DNA of 64,000 bases from DASWJZ01 sp963846475 (GTDB taxonomy: Bacteria > Pseudomonadota > Alphaproteobacteria > Rhizobiales > Afifellaceae), in assembly GCA_963846475.1 (NCBI GenBank), contig CAWJVZ010000003.1, positions 310,001-374,000 of the forward strand, given 5' to 3'. Shown in pieces: positions 10,033-18,747 of the stretch (positions are counted from its first letter, which is position 1; every line of letters begins with the position of its first letter). Both the position numbers and the translations under genes were made by a program. The notes under the pieces were generated by a model. It was given only the letters and a program-made list of their open reading frames with translations, made no database searches and was not told the DNA's origin.

Positions 10033-10260
10033 ATGGGTACTTTCAGCATTTGGCACTGGATCATCGTCATCGTCTTGATCCTGCTGCTCTTCGGCCGCGG
10101 CAAGGTTTCCGAGCTGATGGGCGACGTCGCCAAGGGCATCAAGAGCTTCAAGCGCGGCATGGCGGAGGACGACGACGTGGCGCAGCCGAAGCCGATCGCC
10201 CGCGATCCGGCCGAGCCGCTGAACGTCGACCGCACCGAGACGAAGTCGAAGGTCGGCTGA
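10033..10260 (+). CDS. tatA: Twin-arginine translocase subunit TatA
   Basis: A 75-residue protein with one N-terminal membrane helix (WHWIIVIVLILLLFGRGK), the FGRGK hinge and the amphipathic helix VSELMGDVAKGIKSFKRGM characteristic of TatA, then a charged tail. TatA oligomers form the pore for folded Tat substrates in the inner membrane. ATG at 10033 gives the canonical N-terminus MGTFSIWHW. Followed by tatB and tatC as one operon. Confidence 0.96.
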   Translation: MGTFSIWHWIIVIVLILLLFGRGKVSELMGDVAKGIKSFKRGMAEDDDVAQPKPIARDPAEPLNVDRTETKSKVG

Positions 10261-10287
10261 CGCCACTCGGCCACCGCGGGCGCCAAT

Positions 10288-10689
10288 ATGTTCGACATCG
10301 GTTGGAGCGAGGTGCTCGTCATCGCCATCGTGGCGGTGGTCGTGGTCGGACCCAAGGAACTGCCGCGGATGCTGCGCACCTTCGGCAAGACCATGGGAAC
10401 GGTCCGCCGCACCGCTAACGACTTCAAGCGGCAGTTCGATGAGGCGCTCCGCGAGGCCGAGCGCGACGCCGATCTGGAGGACACAAGGAAGTCCCTCCAG
10501 TCCATCGCCAAGATGGACCCGCTGGCAGATCTGAAAAAAGACCTCGATCTCAGCAAGCCTGCGGCCAGGTCTGCCGCCGCCGCTCCGGCTCCGTCGCCCA
10601 CGCTGGAAAAGCCGGCGGCTGAGCCGCACGCCGCCGAGCCCGTCAAGACCGGCGCGGTGGGCCCTGAGGTTGGAACCGGCGCTTCATGA
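10288..10689 (+). CDS. tatB: Sec-independent translocase subunit TatB
   Basis: A 133-residue TatB: MFDIGWSEVLVIAIVAVVVVGPKELP is the standard N-terminal helix and hinge, followed by the amphipathic helix and an Ala/Pro-rich tail. TatB and TatC form the receptor that recognises twin-arginine signal peptides. The last codons overlap the tatC start (ATGA), indicating coupling. Confidence 0.96.
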   Translation: MFDIGWSEVLVIAIVAVVVVGPKELPRMLRTFGKTMGTVRRTANDFKRQFDEALREAERDADLEDTRKSLQSIAKMDPLADLKKDLDLSKPAARSAAAAPAPSPTLEKPAAEPHAAEPVKTGAVGPEVGTGAS

Positions 10690-11474
10690 CGCACGACGAC
10701 ATCGAAGCCACCAAGGCGCCGCTCATCGAGCATCTGATCGAGCTCCGACAACGGCTGCTGCGCGCCATTATGGCCATCTTCGTTGCCTTCCTGGTCTGCT
10801 TCTATTTCGCCGACGAGATTTTCAACCTGCTGATCATCCCCTACGAACAAGCGGCCGGGCCGCTCCGCGAGATCAAGCTGATCTATACGGCGCCGCAGGA
10901 ATATTTCTTCACGCAGATGAAGCTCGCGCTGTTCGGGGCGCTGTTCGTCGCCTTCCCGATCATCGCCAACCAGATCTACAAATTCGTCGCGCCGGGGCTC
11001 TACCGCAACGAGCGGCACGCCTTCCTGCCCTTCCTGATCGCCACCCCGATCCTGTTCGCCATCGGCGCGGCGCTCGTCTATTTCCTCGTCATGCCGCTCG
11101 CGATGACCTTCTTCCTGTCCATGGAGCAGGCCGGCGGGGCGGGCAAAGCGTCGATCGAGCTGCTGCCGAAGGTCAACGAATATCTCGGCCTGATCATGAC
11201 CCTGATCTTCGCCTTCGGGCTGGTCTTCCAGCTGCCCGTGGTGCTGACGCTGCTCGGCCGCGCCGGCATCGTCTCGTCGGAAGGGCTGAAATCGAAGCGC
11301 AAGTGGGCGATCGTCATCGCCTTCATCGTGGCGGCGATCCTTACGCCGCCGGACCCGATCAGCCAGATCAGCCTGGCGATCCCGACGCTGCTTCTCTACG
11401 AGATTTCCATCTACGCCGTCAGGATGGTGGAGCAGCGCCGCGCCGCGGCGGAGGCGGCCGACGCGGCCGCCTGA
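10686..11474 (+). CDS. tatC: Sec-independent translocase subunit TatC
   Basis: A 262-residue polytopic membrane protein with six predicted helices and the TatC hallmarks LIEHLIELRQRLL at the N-terminus and ALFGALFVAFPIIANQIYKFVAPGL in the second helix region. It binds the twin-arginine motif and docks TatB. Last gene of the tatABC operon; 62 bases separate it from the next gene. Confidence 0.97.
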   Translation: MTHDDIEATKAPLIEHLIELRQRLLRAIMAIFVAFLVCFYFADEIFNLLIIPYEQAAGPLREIKLIYTAPQEYFFTQMKLALFGALFVAFPIIANQIYKFVAPGLYRNERHAFLPFLIATPILFAIGAALVYFLVMPLAMTFFLSMEQAGGAGKASIELLPKVNEYLGLIMTLIFAFGLVFQLPVVLTLLGRAGIVSSEGLKSKRKWAIVIAFIVAAILTPPDPISQISLAIPTLLLYEISIYAVRMVEQRRAAAEAADAAA

Positions 11475-11536
11475 TCTCCCGGCGCACGCTAGAAGGGGAG
11501 CGGCTTCTGCCGTAGAATTGGCCGCAGAGCAGAGCC

Positions 11537-12037
11537 ATGCAACAGCGTCCCCACATCGAACCGGACTACGACGAGGACTTTTTCGCCTGGACGCGGCACC
11601 AGGCGAAGCTTCTGCGCGGGCTCGGTAAGCAGAATTCGGCGGTCTCGCAGGATCTGGACCTCGCTCATGTCGCGGAGGAGATCGAGGATTTGGGAAGAGC
11701 GGAGCTGCGCGGCGCCACAAGCCTCATCCGCAACATTATGATTCATCTGATCAAGGCAGCCTCAGAGCCAAGCTCCGAAGCGACCGGACATTGGCGGTCG
11801 GAGGCAACGACGTTTCACGACGACCTGCCGGGTTATTATGCCCCGTCCATGCGGCAGCGCATCAACGTACAGAAGCTGTGGGCCCGTGCGCGCAAGATCG
11901 CCGAGGTAGAATTGCAGGAACACGGCGCCACCATGAAGCCTGAAATCCCGACCGACTGCCCGTTTTCTCTGAGCGAGATCGTCGCCGAGGACTTTCGCTT
12001 CGATGCCGCTCTGGAGCGTCTCCGCAGACGGGACTAA
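11537..12037 (+). CDS. DUF29 family protein
   Basis: A 166-residue protein matching the DUF29 pattern: YDEDFFAWTRHQAKLLR near the N-terminus and LAHVAEEIEDLGRAELRG in the middle. The family is alpha-helical, abundant in cyanobacteria and proteobacteria, and of unknown function; it is often multicopy and mobile. It sits between tatC and serS, where other Hyphomicrobiales usually have nothing or a house-keeping gene, so it is probably an insertion into the conserved order. Confidence 0.8.
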   Translation: MQQRPHIEPDYDEDFFAWTRHQAKLLRGLGKQNSAVSQDLDLAHVAEEIEDLGRAELRGATSLIRNIMIHLIKAASEPSSEATGHWRSEATTFHDDLPGYYAPSMRQRINVQKLWARARKIAEVELQEHGATMKPEIPTDCPFSLSEIVAEDFRFDAALERLRRRD

Positions 12038-12100
12038 GCGCGTCAGGCTTGACCGTCGCCTCCAATCCTTTACCCCACGCCAGCTTGACCGGAGCGGCAC

Positions 12101-13369
<1,269 letters not shown>

Positions 13370-13420
13370 GCGCGCGGGTCTCGAAGCCTCTTTTAACGAT
13401 CCTCTGCGCATGCTCCTCGC

Positions 13421-14113
13421 ATGAGTGCCGAGCCCGCCGTCGCGTATCCCGAAGCTTCCGCCTATGAGGAGGACGAGGCGACCCGCGTGCATGCCGCCTC
13501 GCTGGTGCTGCGGCTCCGCGGCCAGGGGATTTCCGACCGGGCGGTGCTCCGCGCCATCGAGAGCGTGCCGCGGACGCTGTTCGTGCCGGAAAGCTGCCGC
13601 GACTACGCCTATGCCGACAGGGCGCTGCCGATCGCCTGCGGGCAGACGATCAGCGCGCCCTCCGTGGTCGGGCTGATGACGGCGGCGCTCGACCTCTGCG
13701 ACCGCCACAGCGTGCTGGAACTCGGCACGGGCTCCGGCTACCAGTCGGCCGTGCTGGCGCGGCTCGCGAGGCGCATCACCACGATGGACCGCTTTCGGAC
13801 GCTGGTGCGCGCCGCCGAAGCGCGCTGGCAGGCGCTCGGCATCCGCAACATCAGCGCCGTGGTCGCGGACGGCACGCTGGGCTGGTCGCGCCAAGCTCCG
13901 TTCGACCGCATCCTCGTCACCGCGGCGTTGCAGGGGGCGCCCGCAAAACTCATAAGCCAGCTGACCAACCACGGCATCCTGGTGGCGCCGATCGGGGCGG
14001 AGGGCACGCAGCGGCTGACGCTGTTCCAGCGCCTCGGCCACAAGGTCGGCACCCGCGATCTCGGCGCGGTGCGATTTTTGCCCGCCGTGGCGGGTGTGGC
14101 GCTCAATCTTTAA
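13421..14113 (+). CDS. pcm: Protein-L-isoaspartate O-methyltransferase
   Basis: A 230-residue class I SAM-dependent methyltransferase. VLELGTGSGYQSAVLA is the SAM-binding motif I, and the preceding QTISAPSVVGLMTAAL segment is typical for PCMT. It repairs isoaspartyl residues in aged proteins. Located upstream of the LysM/M23 lipoprotein, as usual in the group. Confidence 0.93.
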   Translation: MSAEPAVAYPEASAYEEDEATRVHAASLVLRLRGQGISDRAVLRAIESVPRTLFVPESCRDYAYADRALPIACGQTISAPSVVGLMTAALDLCDRHSVLELGTGSGYQSAVLARLARRITTMDRFRTLVRAAEARWQALGIRNISAVVADGTLGWSRQAPFDRILVTAALQGAPAKLISQLTNHGILVAPIGAEGTQRLTLFQRLGHKVGTRDLGAVRFLPAVAGVALNL

Positions 14114-14173
14114 CGCTCTATCAACCCTGTTGGCATCTTAATGAGCCCATCAAATCGGGTACCGAGTCAGACG

Positions 14174-15331
14174 ATGCGCACAGAGCTTTCCGTTCCCGCG
14201 AAAACGTCCAGCACGACCAGGCTGTGCGGCCAGCTGAGCCTGCTTGCGCTGCTTGCCGGGCTGGGGGGCGGCTGCAGCTCCGTGTTCAGCATCGACGAGC
14301 CGGCCTTCACCGGCTCCACGGCCAACCAGCAGTCGATCATCTCGGGCCAGGCTGGCGCACGGGGCTATGCCGCCGGGCCGACCGGCGGCGTGCAGGTGAG
14401 CGACCTGCCGCCTCCCGCCGGCGCGCCGGCTTCCGCCTATGCGGCGCCTGCTCCGGCGCCCTATTCGCCGCCAAAACCCTACGCGGCGAACGGCATGCCG
14501 ACGCCGGTCGGCCAGGCGGCCGCCGGGCCGACGCTCGCCACGATGGGCGCGCCGACCACGCTCGGCCACCAGGCCGCGGCGATCGGCGGATCCTCCGGCA
14601 CGCATGTGGTGCAATCCGGCGACACCGCCTGGAACATCTCGCAGCGTTACGGCATCGGCATCGACCAGCTTGCCGCGGCGAATGGCGGCTCCACGACGGT
14701 GAGGCTCGGCCAGACGCTGAGAATCCCCGGCGGCGGCGCCGCCGCGCAGCCGCAGGTGCAGGTGGCCAGCGTCGACCCGCAATCCATGCCCGCGCCGGCC
14801 GCGGCTCCGGCCGCGCCGCAGCCCGTGCCGGTCGTGCTCACGCCGACGGGGCAGGGGGCTCCTCCGGTCCCGGAGATGGCGCCGCAGCAGGCCGCTTTGC
14901 CAGCCCAGACGAGCGCCACCGAAGCCGCCGCCGCGCCGCCGGCCGCCGCGCCGTCGGGCTTCCGCTGGCCGGTCCGCGGCCGCGTCATCTCCGGCTTCGG
15001 CAAGAAGCCGGACGGCGAGCGCAACGACGGCATCAACCTAGCCGTGCCGGAGGGCAGCGCCGTGAAGGCGGCCGAGGACGGCACGGTCATCTATGCCGGC
15101 AACGAGCTGAAGAGCTACGGCAACCTCGTGCTGATCCGCCATGCCGACGGGTGGGTCTCGGCCTACGCGCACAACAGCGAGCTGAAGGTGGCGAAAGGCG
15201 ATCGGGTGCAGCGCGGCCAGGTGATCTCGCTCTCCGGCATGTCCGGCGGCGTCACCACGCCGCAGGTGCATTTCGAGCTCCGCAAGGACGCCACGCCGGT
15301 CGATCCGCTGCAGCACATGAGCGAGAGCTGA
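14174..15331 (+). CDS. nlpD: NlpD-like lipoprotein: LysM plus degenerate LytM (M23) domain
   Basis: A 385-residue predicted outer-membrane lipoprotein: hydrophobic LSLLALLAGLGGG followed by the lipobox Cys, then a Pro/Ala linker, one LysM domain (HVVQSGDTAWNISQRYGIG) and a C-terminal LytM domain. Two zinc-ligand positions look changed: the usual H-x3-D start reads NDGINLA and the HxH motif reads QVHFE. That fits non-catalytic amidase activators such as NlpD/EnvC rather than an endopeptidase. ATG 14174 puts a short basic region before the helix; ATG 14141 is an alternative. The downstream side is interrupted by IS110 copy A. Confidence 0.88.
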   Translation: MRTELSVPAKTSSTTRLCGQLSLLALLAGLGGGCSSVFSIDEPAFTGSTANQQSIISGQAGARGYAAGPTGGVQVSDLPPPAGAPASAYAAPAPAPYSPPKPYAANGMPTPVGQAAAGPTLATMGAPTTLGHQAAAIGGSSGTHVVQSGDTAWNISQRYGIGIDQLAAANGGSTTVRLGQTLRIPGGGAAAQPQVQVASVDPQSMPAPAAAPAAPQPVPVVLTPTGQGAPPVPEMAPQQAALPAQTSATEAAAAPPAAAPSGFRWPVRGRVISGFGKKPDGERNDGINLAVPEGSAVKAAEDGTVIYAGNELKSYGNLVLIRHADGWVSAYAHNSELKVAKGDRVQRGQVISLSGMSGGVTTPQVHFELRKDATPVDPLQHMSES

Positions 15332-15343
15332 GCGGCCCGGCCT

Positions 15344-15456
15344 GGACGCGCGTCATCGTCCCGCGGCCGCATCGGCCCGAGGTGATCAAAGAGCCTTTTT
15401 GGCCTCCTCGCTTGAGGAGGGAGCGGAGCGCCTGAACAACGCCTCGCAAATTTTTT
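15344..15456. repeat. Host repeat flanking IS110 copy A (left side)
   Basis: About 110 bases recognisably similar, with substitutions and small gaps, to 43837-43945 left of IS copy B: both have CGTCCCGCGGCC, a CCTCCTC/GAGGAGG hairpin (4-5 base loop) and GAGCGGAGCGCCTGAA. A matching right-hand flank (17265 onward, GCGAGCTAGCACAAACG ... TTGTCTAGGA) also resembles 45791 onward. The IS cores are nearly identical while these flanks differ, so they are best read as two diverged copies of a host intergenic repeat used as insertion target. Confidence 0.65.
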
Positions 15457-17264
15457 AGTGGCGCCTCCAGGCGCCCCTGTACCGGTGATGGCCGGTGATC
15501 CTGCAAAGCTTGGCTCGGCGAAAGCGAAGCCGGCCGCACGCGCGCCCTCCGTGGCGCCGTAGCGGGCGGGCGGCTTCGCGGGTCCGGCGAATCGGCTCAG
15601 ACAGGAGGACCGGGGCCGGCCGGCCGGGAGCGACCGAAGCGCCCCAGCGCCGCCGCTGTCAAAGCGGCGAGCACCACGCGCGGACATGTGCCCCGGCTGG
15701 CGGCTGCGATTGCAGGCCCAGTGGGGAGACCGCGCCCTTGAGCGCCAGGTACAGGGATCGGCCGACGTCGCGGCGGGCTCGATCTGGTATGCCGGCGTCG
15801 ATTGGGCGTCGCAGGCGCATGTCGTTTGTCTGTCGGATGCGCAGGGGCGCGGCAAGCGCGTGCGCAGCTTCGCTCATGGCGGCGAGGGCCTGGCTGAGAT
15901 GGGCGCCTGGCTGATCGCCGCGAGCGGCGCCGCGCCGCAAGCGGTGCATGTCGCCATCGAGGTGCCGCACGGGCCGGTCGTTGAGGCGCTCATGGAGCGC
16001 GGCTTCACCGTCTACGCGGTCAATCCCAAGCAGCTCGACCGCTTCCGCGACCGCTTCACGCTGGCCGGCGCCAAGGACGACAGCCGCGACGCCGAGGTGC
16101 TGGCCGATGCGCTGAGGACCGACCGGCCGCGCCTGCGTCCGTTGCGGCCGGCCGATCCGCTGGTCATCGAGCTGCGCGAATGGTCGCGGATCGCCGACGA
16201 ACTGACCGTCGAGCAGGTCCGTCTCGCCAACCGCATGCGAGACCAGCTCTGGCGCTACTTCCCGGCCATGCTGGAGCTCGCCGATGATCTCGCCGCCGAA
16301 TGGTTCCTGCAACTGTGGGAGAGCGCGCCGACGCCCGATAAGGCCCGCCGCCTCCGCCAAGCCAGTCTCGCCAAGCTCCTCAAGCGGCATCGCATCCGCC
16401 GCTTCGATGCGGCCGAGGCCTTGAAGCAGCTCCGCCGGCCGCCCATCCAGGTCGCCGCCGGCGCCACCGAGGCGGCAACCGCCCACATCCGCACGCTCAT
16501 TCCCCGCCTGCGCCTCGTCAGCCGCCAGATCAAAGAGGCGCACGGCGAGCTCGATCGCCTGCTCGCCAGCCTCGCTGCGCCCGAGGAGGACGCGCCGGGG
16601 CAGCCGCAAGAGCAGCGTGACGTGACCATCCTGAGATCCCTGCCAGGCATCGGAAGGATCGTCTGCGCCACGCTGCTCGCAGAGGCCGGCGAGGCCCTGC
16701 GCGAGCGAGACTATCAGGCGCTGCGCTGCTTGTCCGGCGTCGCCCCGGTGACCAAGCAGTCGGGCAAGCGCCGCATCGTCCTGCGCCGCCGGGCTTGTCA
16801 TCGCCGCCTCAGCGACGCCGTCCATCATTGGGCGCGCACCGCCATCCAGCACGACCCGCGAAGCCGCGCCAAATACGCCGCCCTGCGCCAACGCGGCCAT
16901 TCGCATGCCCGCGCGCTTCGCTCCGTCGCCGACCGTCTGCTCGCCGTTGCCTGCGCCATGCTCGCCAGCCGCACCCTGTTCGCCACCGCAGCGGCAAGTC
17001 AAAAAAGCGCTTGCTAAACGGTGGGGAGTCCGCGCGGCGTTATACGTTCCCCAACTCGCCCTATCGTCTTCCCGTCCTGCCCCGTGCTTGCGCCCGAAGC
17101 AGGAACTCTAGCCGTGCAACATCCGGCACCGGGATTGCTCCCGAGGGGGGCCCTTCTGAGGAACGCCGTCCCGGCTCCTGACCGAGGCTCCGTGGCGGCG
17201 CCGCCCACTGCTCCCGAAAAGCTCCGGTCCTAGGCATCCCGGTCCCTCGTCGAGCAGCGGTATT
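15457..17264 (+). mobile_element. IS110-family insertion sequence, copy A (start-deleted)
   Basis: Ends are defined by comparison with copy B: identity begins at AGTGGCGCC and stops at GCGGTATT, with diverged flanks outside. Length 1808 bases, exactly 37 less than copy B because of one deletion. No terminal inverted repeat or target duplication is visible, as expected for IS110. Only two substitutions were seen against copy B (15593 and 16911). The left 325 bases are non-coding and rich in hairpins; the right 247 bases are also non-coding. Confidence 0.85.
15782..17017 (+). pseudogene. IS110 transposase, start codon and ribosome site deleted
   Basis: From IWYAGVDWASQ to the end this matches the intact transposase at 44293-45543 except Arg for Pro near the C-terminus. 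Relative to copy B, 37 bases (44271-44307) are missing, removing the GGAGAGGAG ribosome site, the ATG and the first codons. The deletion ends share only CG. The frame now continues upstream to an ATG at 15686 inside the non-coding left end, which would add about 32 unrelated residues but lacks a clear ribosome site. The DEDD and serine motifs remain intact, so a fused product could still work if translated; most likely it is inactive. Confidence 0.75.
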
Positions 17265-17445
17265 GCGCGAGCTAGCACAAACGGAGAGGTTGTCTAGGAC
17301 TATTTCCGCTCGCCCTGGTCGGAAACTCACATTTTCGAGAAGCAACATGGTCCGGATGTTGGAACGGATTTGCCGTTGTGCGAGTCATCTAGGCCGTCAG
17401 CTGGATTCCAGGCCCGGCGGCTTCGGCGATGAGTGGAGCACCGAG

Positions 17446-17688
17446 ATGGCAGCTCAACAGATCATTCACGTCTTCCAGTGCGGGGACGGATCGCCCTATG
17501 CCTTCACCCACGATCGGGACGGCTCGAACCTGCCGAAAGCCGAGTGCCCCGGTGAATGGGTTTACCTGACCGCCTTGGATTCCGAGCCGTTCGAGCTGCC
17601 GCGGGTTGCCGTGGACGCCCGCAAGGTCCGCGACGACATCGCGGCCAACGGCTATGCGGTCGTTCCCTGGTCGGTGGCGCCGGGTTAG
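17446..17688 (+). CDS. Small hypothetical protein
   Basis: An 80-residue open frame (MAAQQIIHVFQCGDGSPYAF...) with no recognised domain. The opening resembles small alphaproteobacterial proteins with an HVFxC...TxDRxGxNLP pattern, which supports it being real, but its function is unknown. Earlier in-frame starts exist (for example 17347). It ends with TAG 57 bases before the LigD polymerase start, in the same frame, and lies just right of IS110 copy A. Confidence 0.5.
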   Translation: MAAQQIIHVFQCGDGSPYAFTHDRDGSNLPKAECPGEWVYLTALDSEPFELPRVAVDARKVRDDIAANGYAVVPWSVAPG

Positions 17689-17745
17689 CCGGGCTCCGAG
17701 GCACGGAAGGCGAGCTCGCAATCATTCGCTCCGGCAGACGGGATC

Positions 17746-18585
17746 TTGGTCGTGCCGCCAGCCGAAAATATCATGCGGCTGCTGCCCGACGCCGAGCCGC
17801 CCGCGAAGGGGGCGCTCGTCCGCTACTTCGAGGCCTGCGCCGATTCCTGCCTCGTCCATCTCGGCCGGCGGCCGCTGACGCTGGTGCGCTCGGTCGACGG
17901 CGTAACCTTCTTCCACAAGGGCCCGCTGCCGCCGCCGCCCGCGACGGTGAAGCAGCTGACGATCGAGAAGGGCGACGGCACGCCCGGCACGCGGCTGTGG
18001 GTCGACGATCTCGCCGGCCTGCTCGGGCTCGTCGAGCTCGACGTCGTCGAGCTGCATCCCTGGGGCGCCACGATCGACGACATCGAGCACCCCGACCGGC
18101 TGATCTTCGACCTCGATCCCGCCGCGGGCGTGCCCTGGCAGGAAATCAGTGCGGCGGCGCTGGAGCTTCGCGATCGCCTGCAGGCTCACGGCCTCGGCAG
18201 CTGGCCGAAGACGACCGGCGGCAAGGGCCTGCATTTGGTGGTCCCGACCGAGCCGAAGCTGACCTGGCGCGAGGCCGGCGGGCTGGCGAGAGAGATTGCG
18301 GAAAACCTCGCTCATGCCGCGCCCGACCGTTTCACCGCGGTGTCGGGGCCGATGGCCCGCAGCGGCAGCAAGATTTTTGTCGACTGGCTGCGCAACGGCC
18401 GCGGCCAGACAGCGATCGGCGCCATGTCCCCCCGCGCCCGCGCCGGCGGCCTCGTCTCGATGCCGCTGACCTGGGCGGAGGTGGAGAGGGGCGTAGATCC
18501 CGAAGCGTTCACGATGAGCGCGGTTATCGCGCAGCAGATGGAGGGTGGGACGGCGCGATCGCCGGCTGGGCGCGCGGTGCCATAA
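17746..18585 (+). CDS. Stand-alone LigD polymerase-domain protein (NHEJ primase-polymerase)
   Basis: About 279 residues covering the archaeo-eukaryotic primase-type polymerase domain of LigD: GALVRYFEACAD, LVHLGRRPLTLVRSVDG, FFHKGP, catalytic-site DLDPAAG, WPKTTGGKGLHLVVP and DWLRNGRGQTA. The ligase and phosphoesterase domains of full-length LigD are absent, and no ku gene is in the window. Such domains add nucleotides at broken ends in non-homologous end joining. No ATG fits; TTG 17746 or GTG 17752 are candidate starts, so the N-terminus is unsure and a lost 5' part is possible, because IS110 copy A lies close upstream. Confidence 0.82.
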   Translation: MVVPPAENIMRLLPDAEPPAKGALVRYFEACADSCLVHLGRRPLTLVRSVDGVTFFHKGPLPPPPATVKQLTIEKGDGTPGTRLWVDDLAGLLGLVELDVVELHPWGATIDDIEHPDRLIFDLDPAAGVPWQEISAAALELRDRLQAHGLGSWPKTTGGKGLHLVVPTEPKLTWREAGGLAREIAENLAHAAPDRFTAVSGPMARSGSKIFVDWLRNGRGQTAIGAMSPRARAGGLVSMPLTWAEVERGVDPEAFTMSAVIAQQMEGGTARSPAGRAVP

Positions 18586-18747
18586 GCTGAGTCTCCTCCT
18601 GCCCGCGATCGGGGATAACATCGCCAGGCGGCGCCGATCGTGCGTCGACGCCGCCAGCGAAACCGAAGTCGCTGCCGGATATCTGACTTAACGCCCCCTT
18701 AAATCGCCAAATTTAGCGTCGAGACCGCGGGCGAAGGATGAGCGAGC

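Noticed and set aside
8844..11720. 958-codon minus-strand frame
   Set aside because: Shadow of the ABC ATPase and tat genes; composition is that of an antisense frame and nothing recognisable is encoded.
17018..17264. Small plus-strand and minus-strand frames in the IS110 right end (also 45544-45790)
   Set aside because: Identical in both IS copies, no ribosome site and no homology; treated as the non-coding end of the element.
15457..17264. Terminal inverted repeats for the IS110 copies
   Set aside because: None found; the family normally lacks them, and the visible hairpins are internal to one end.
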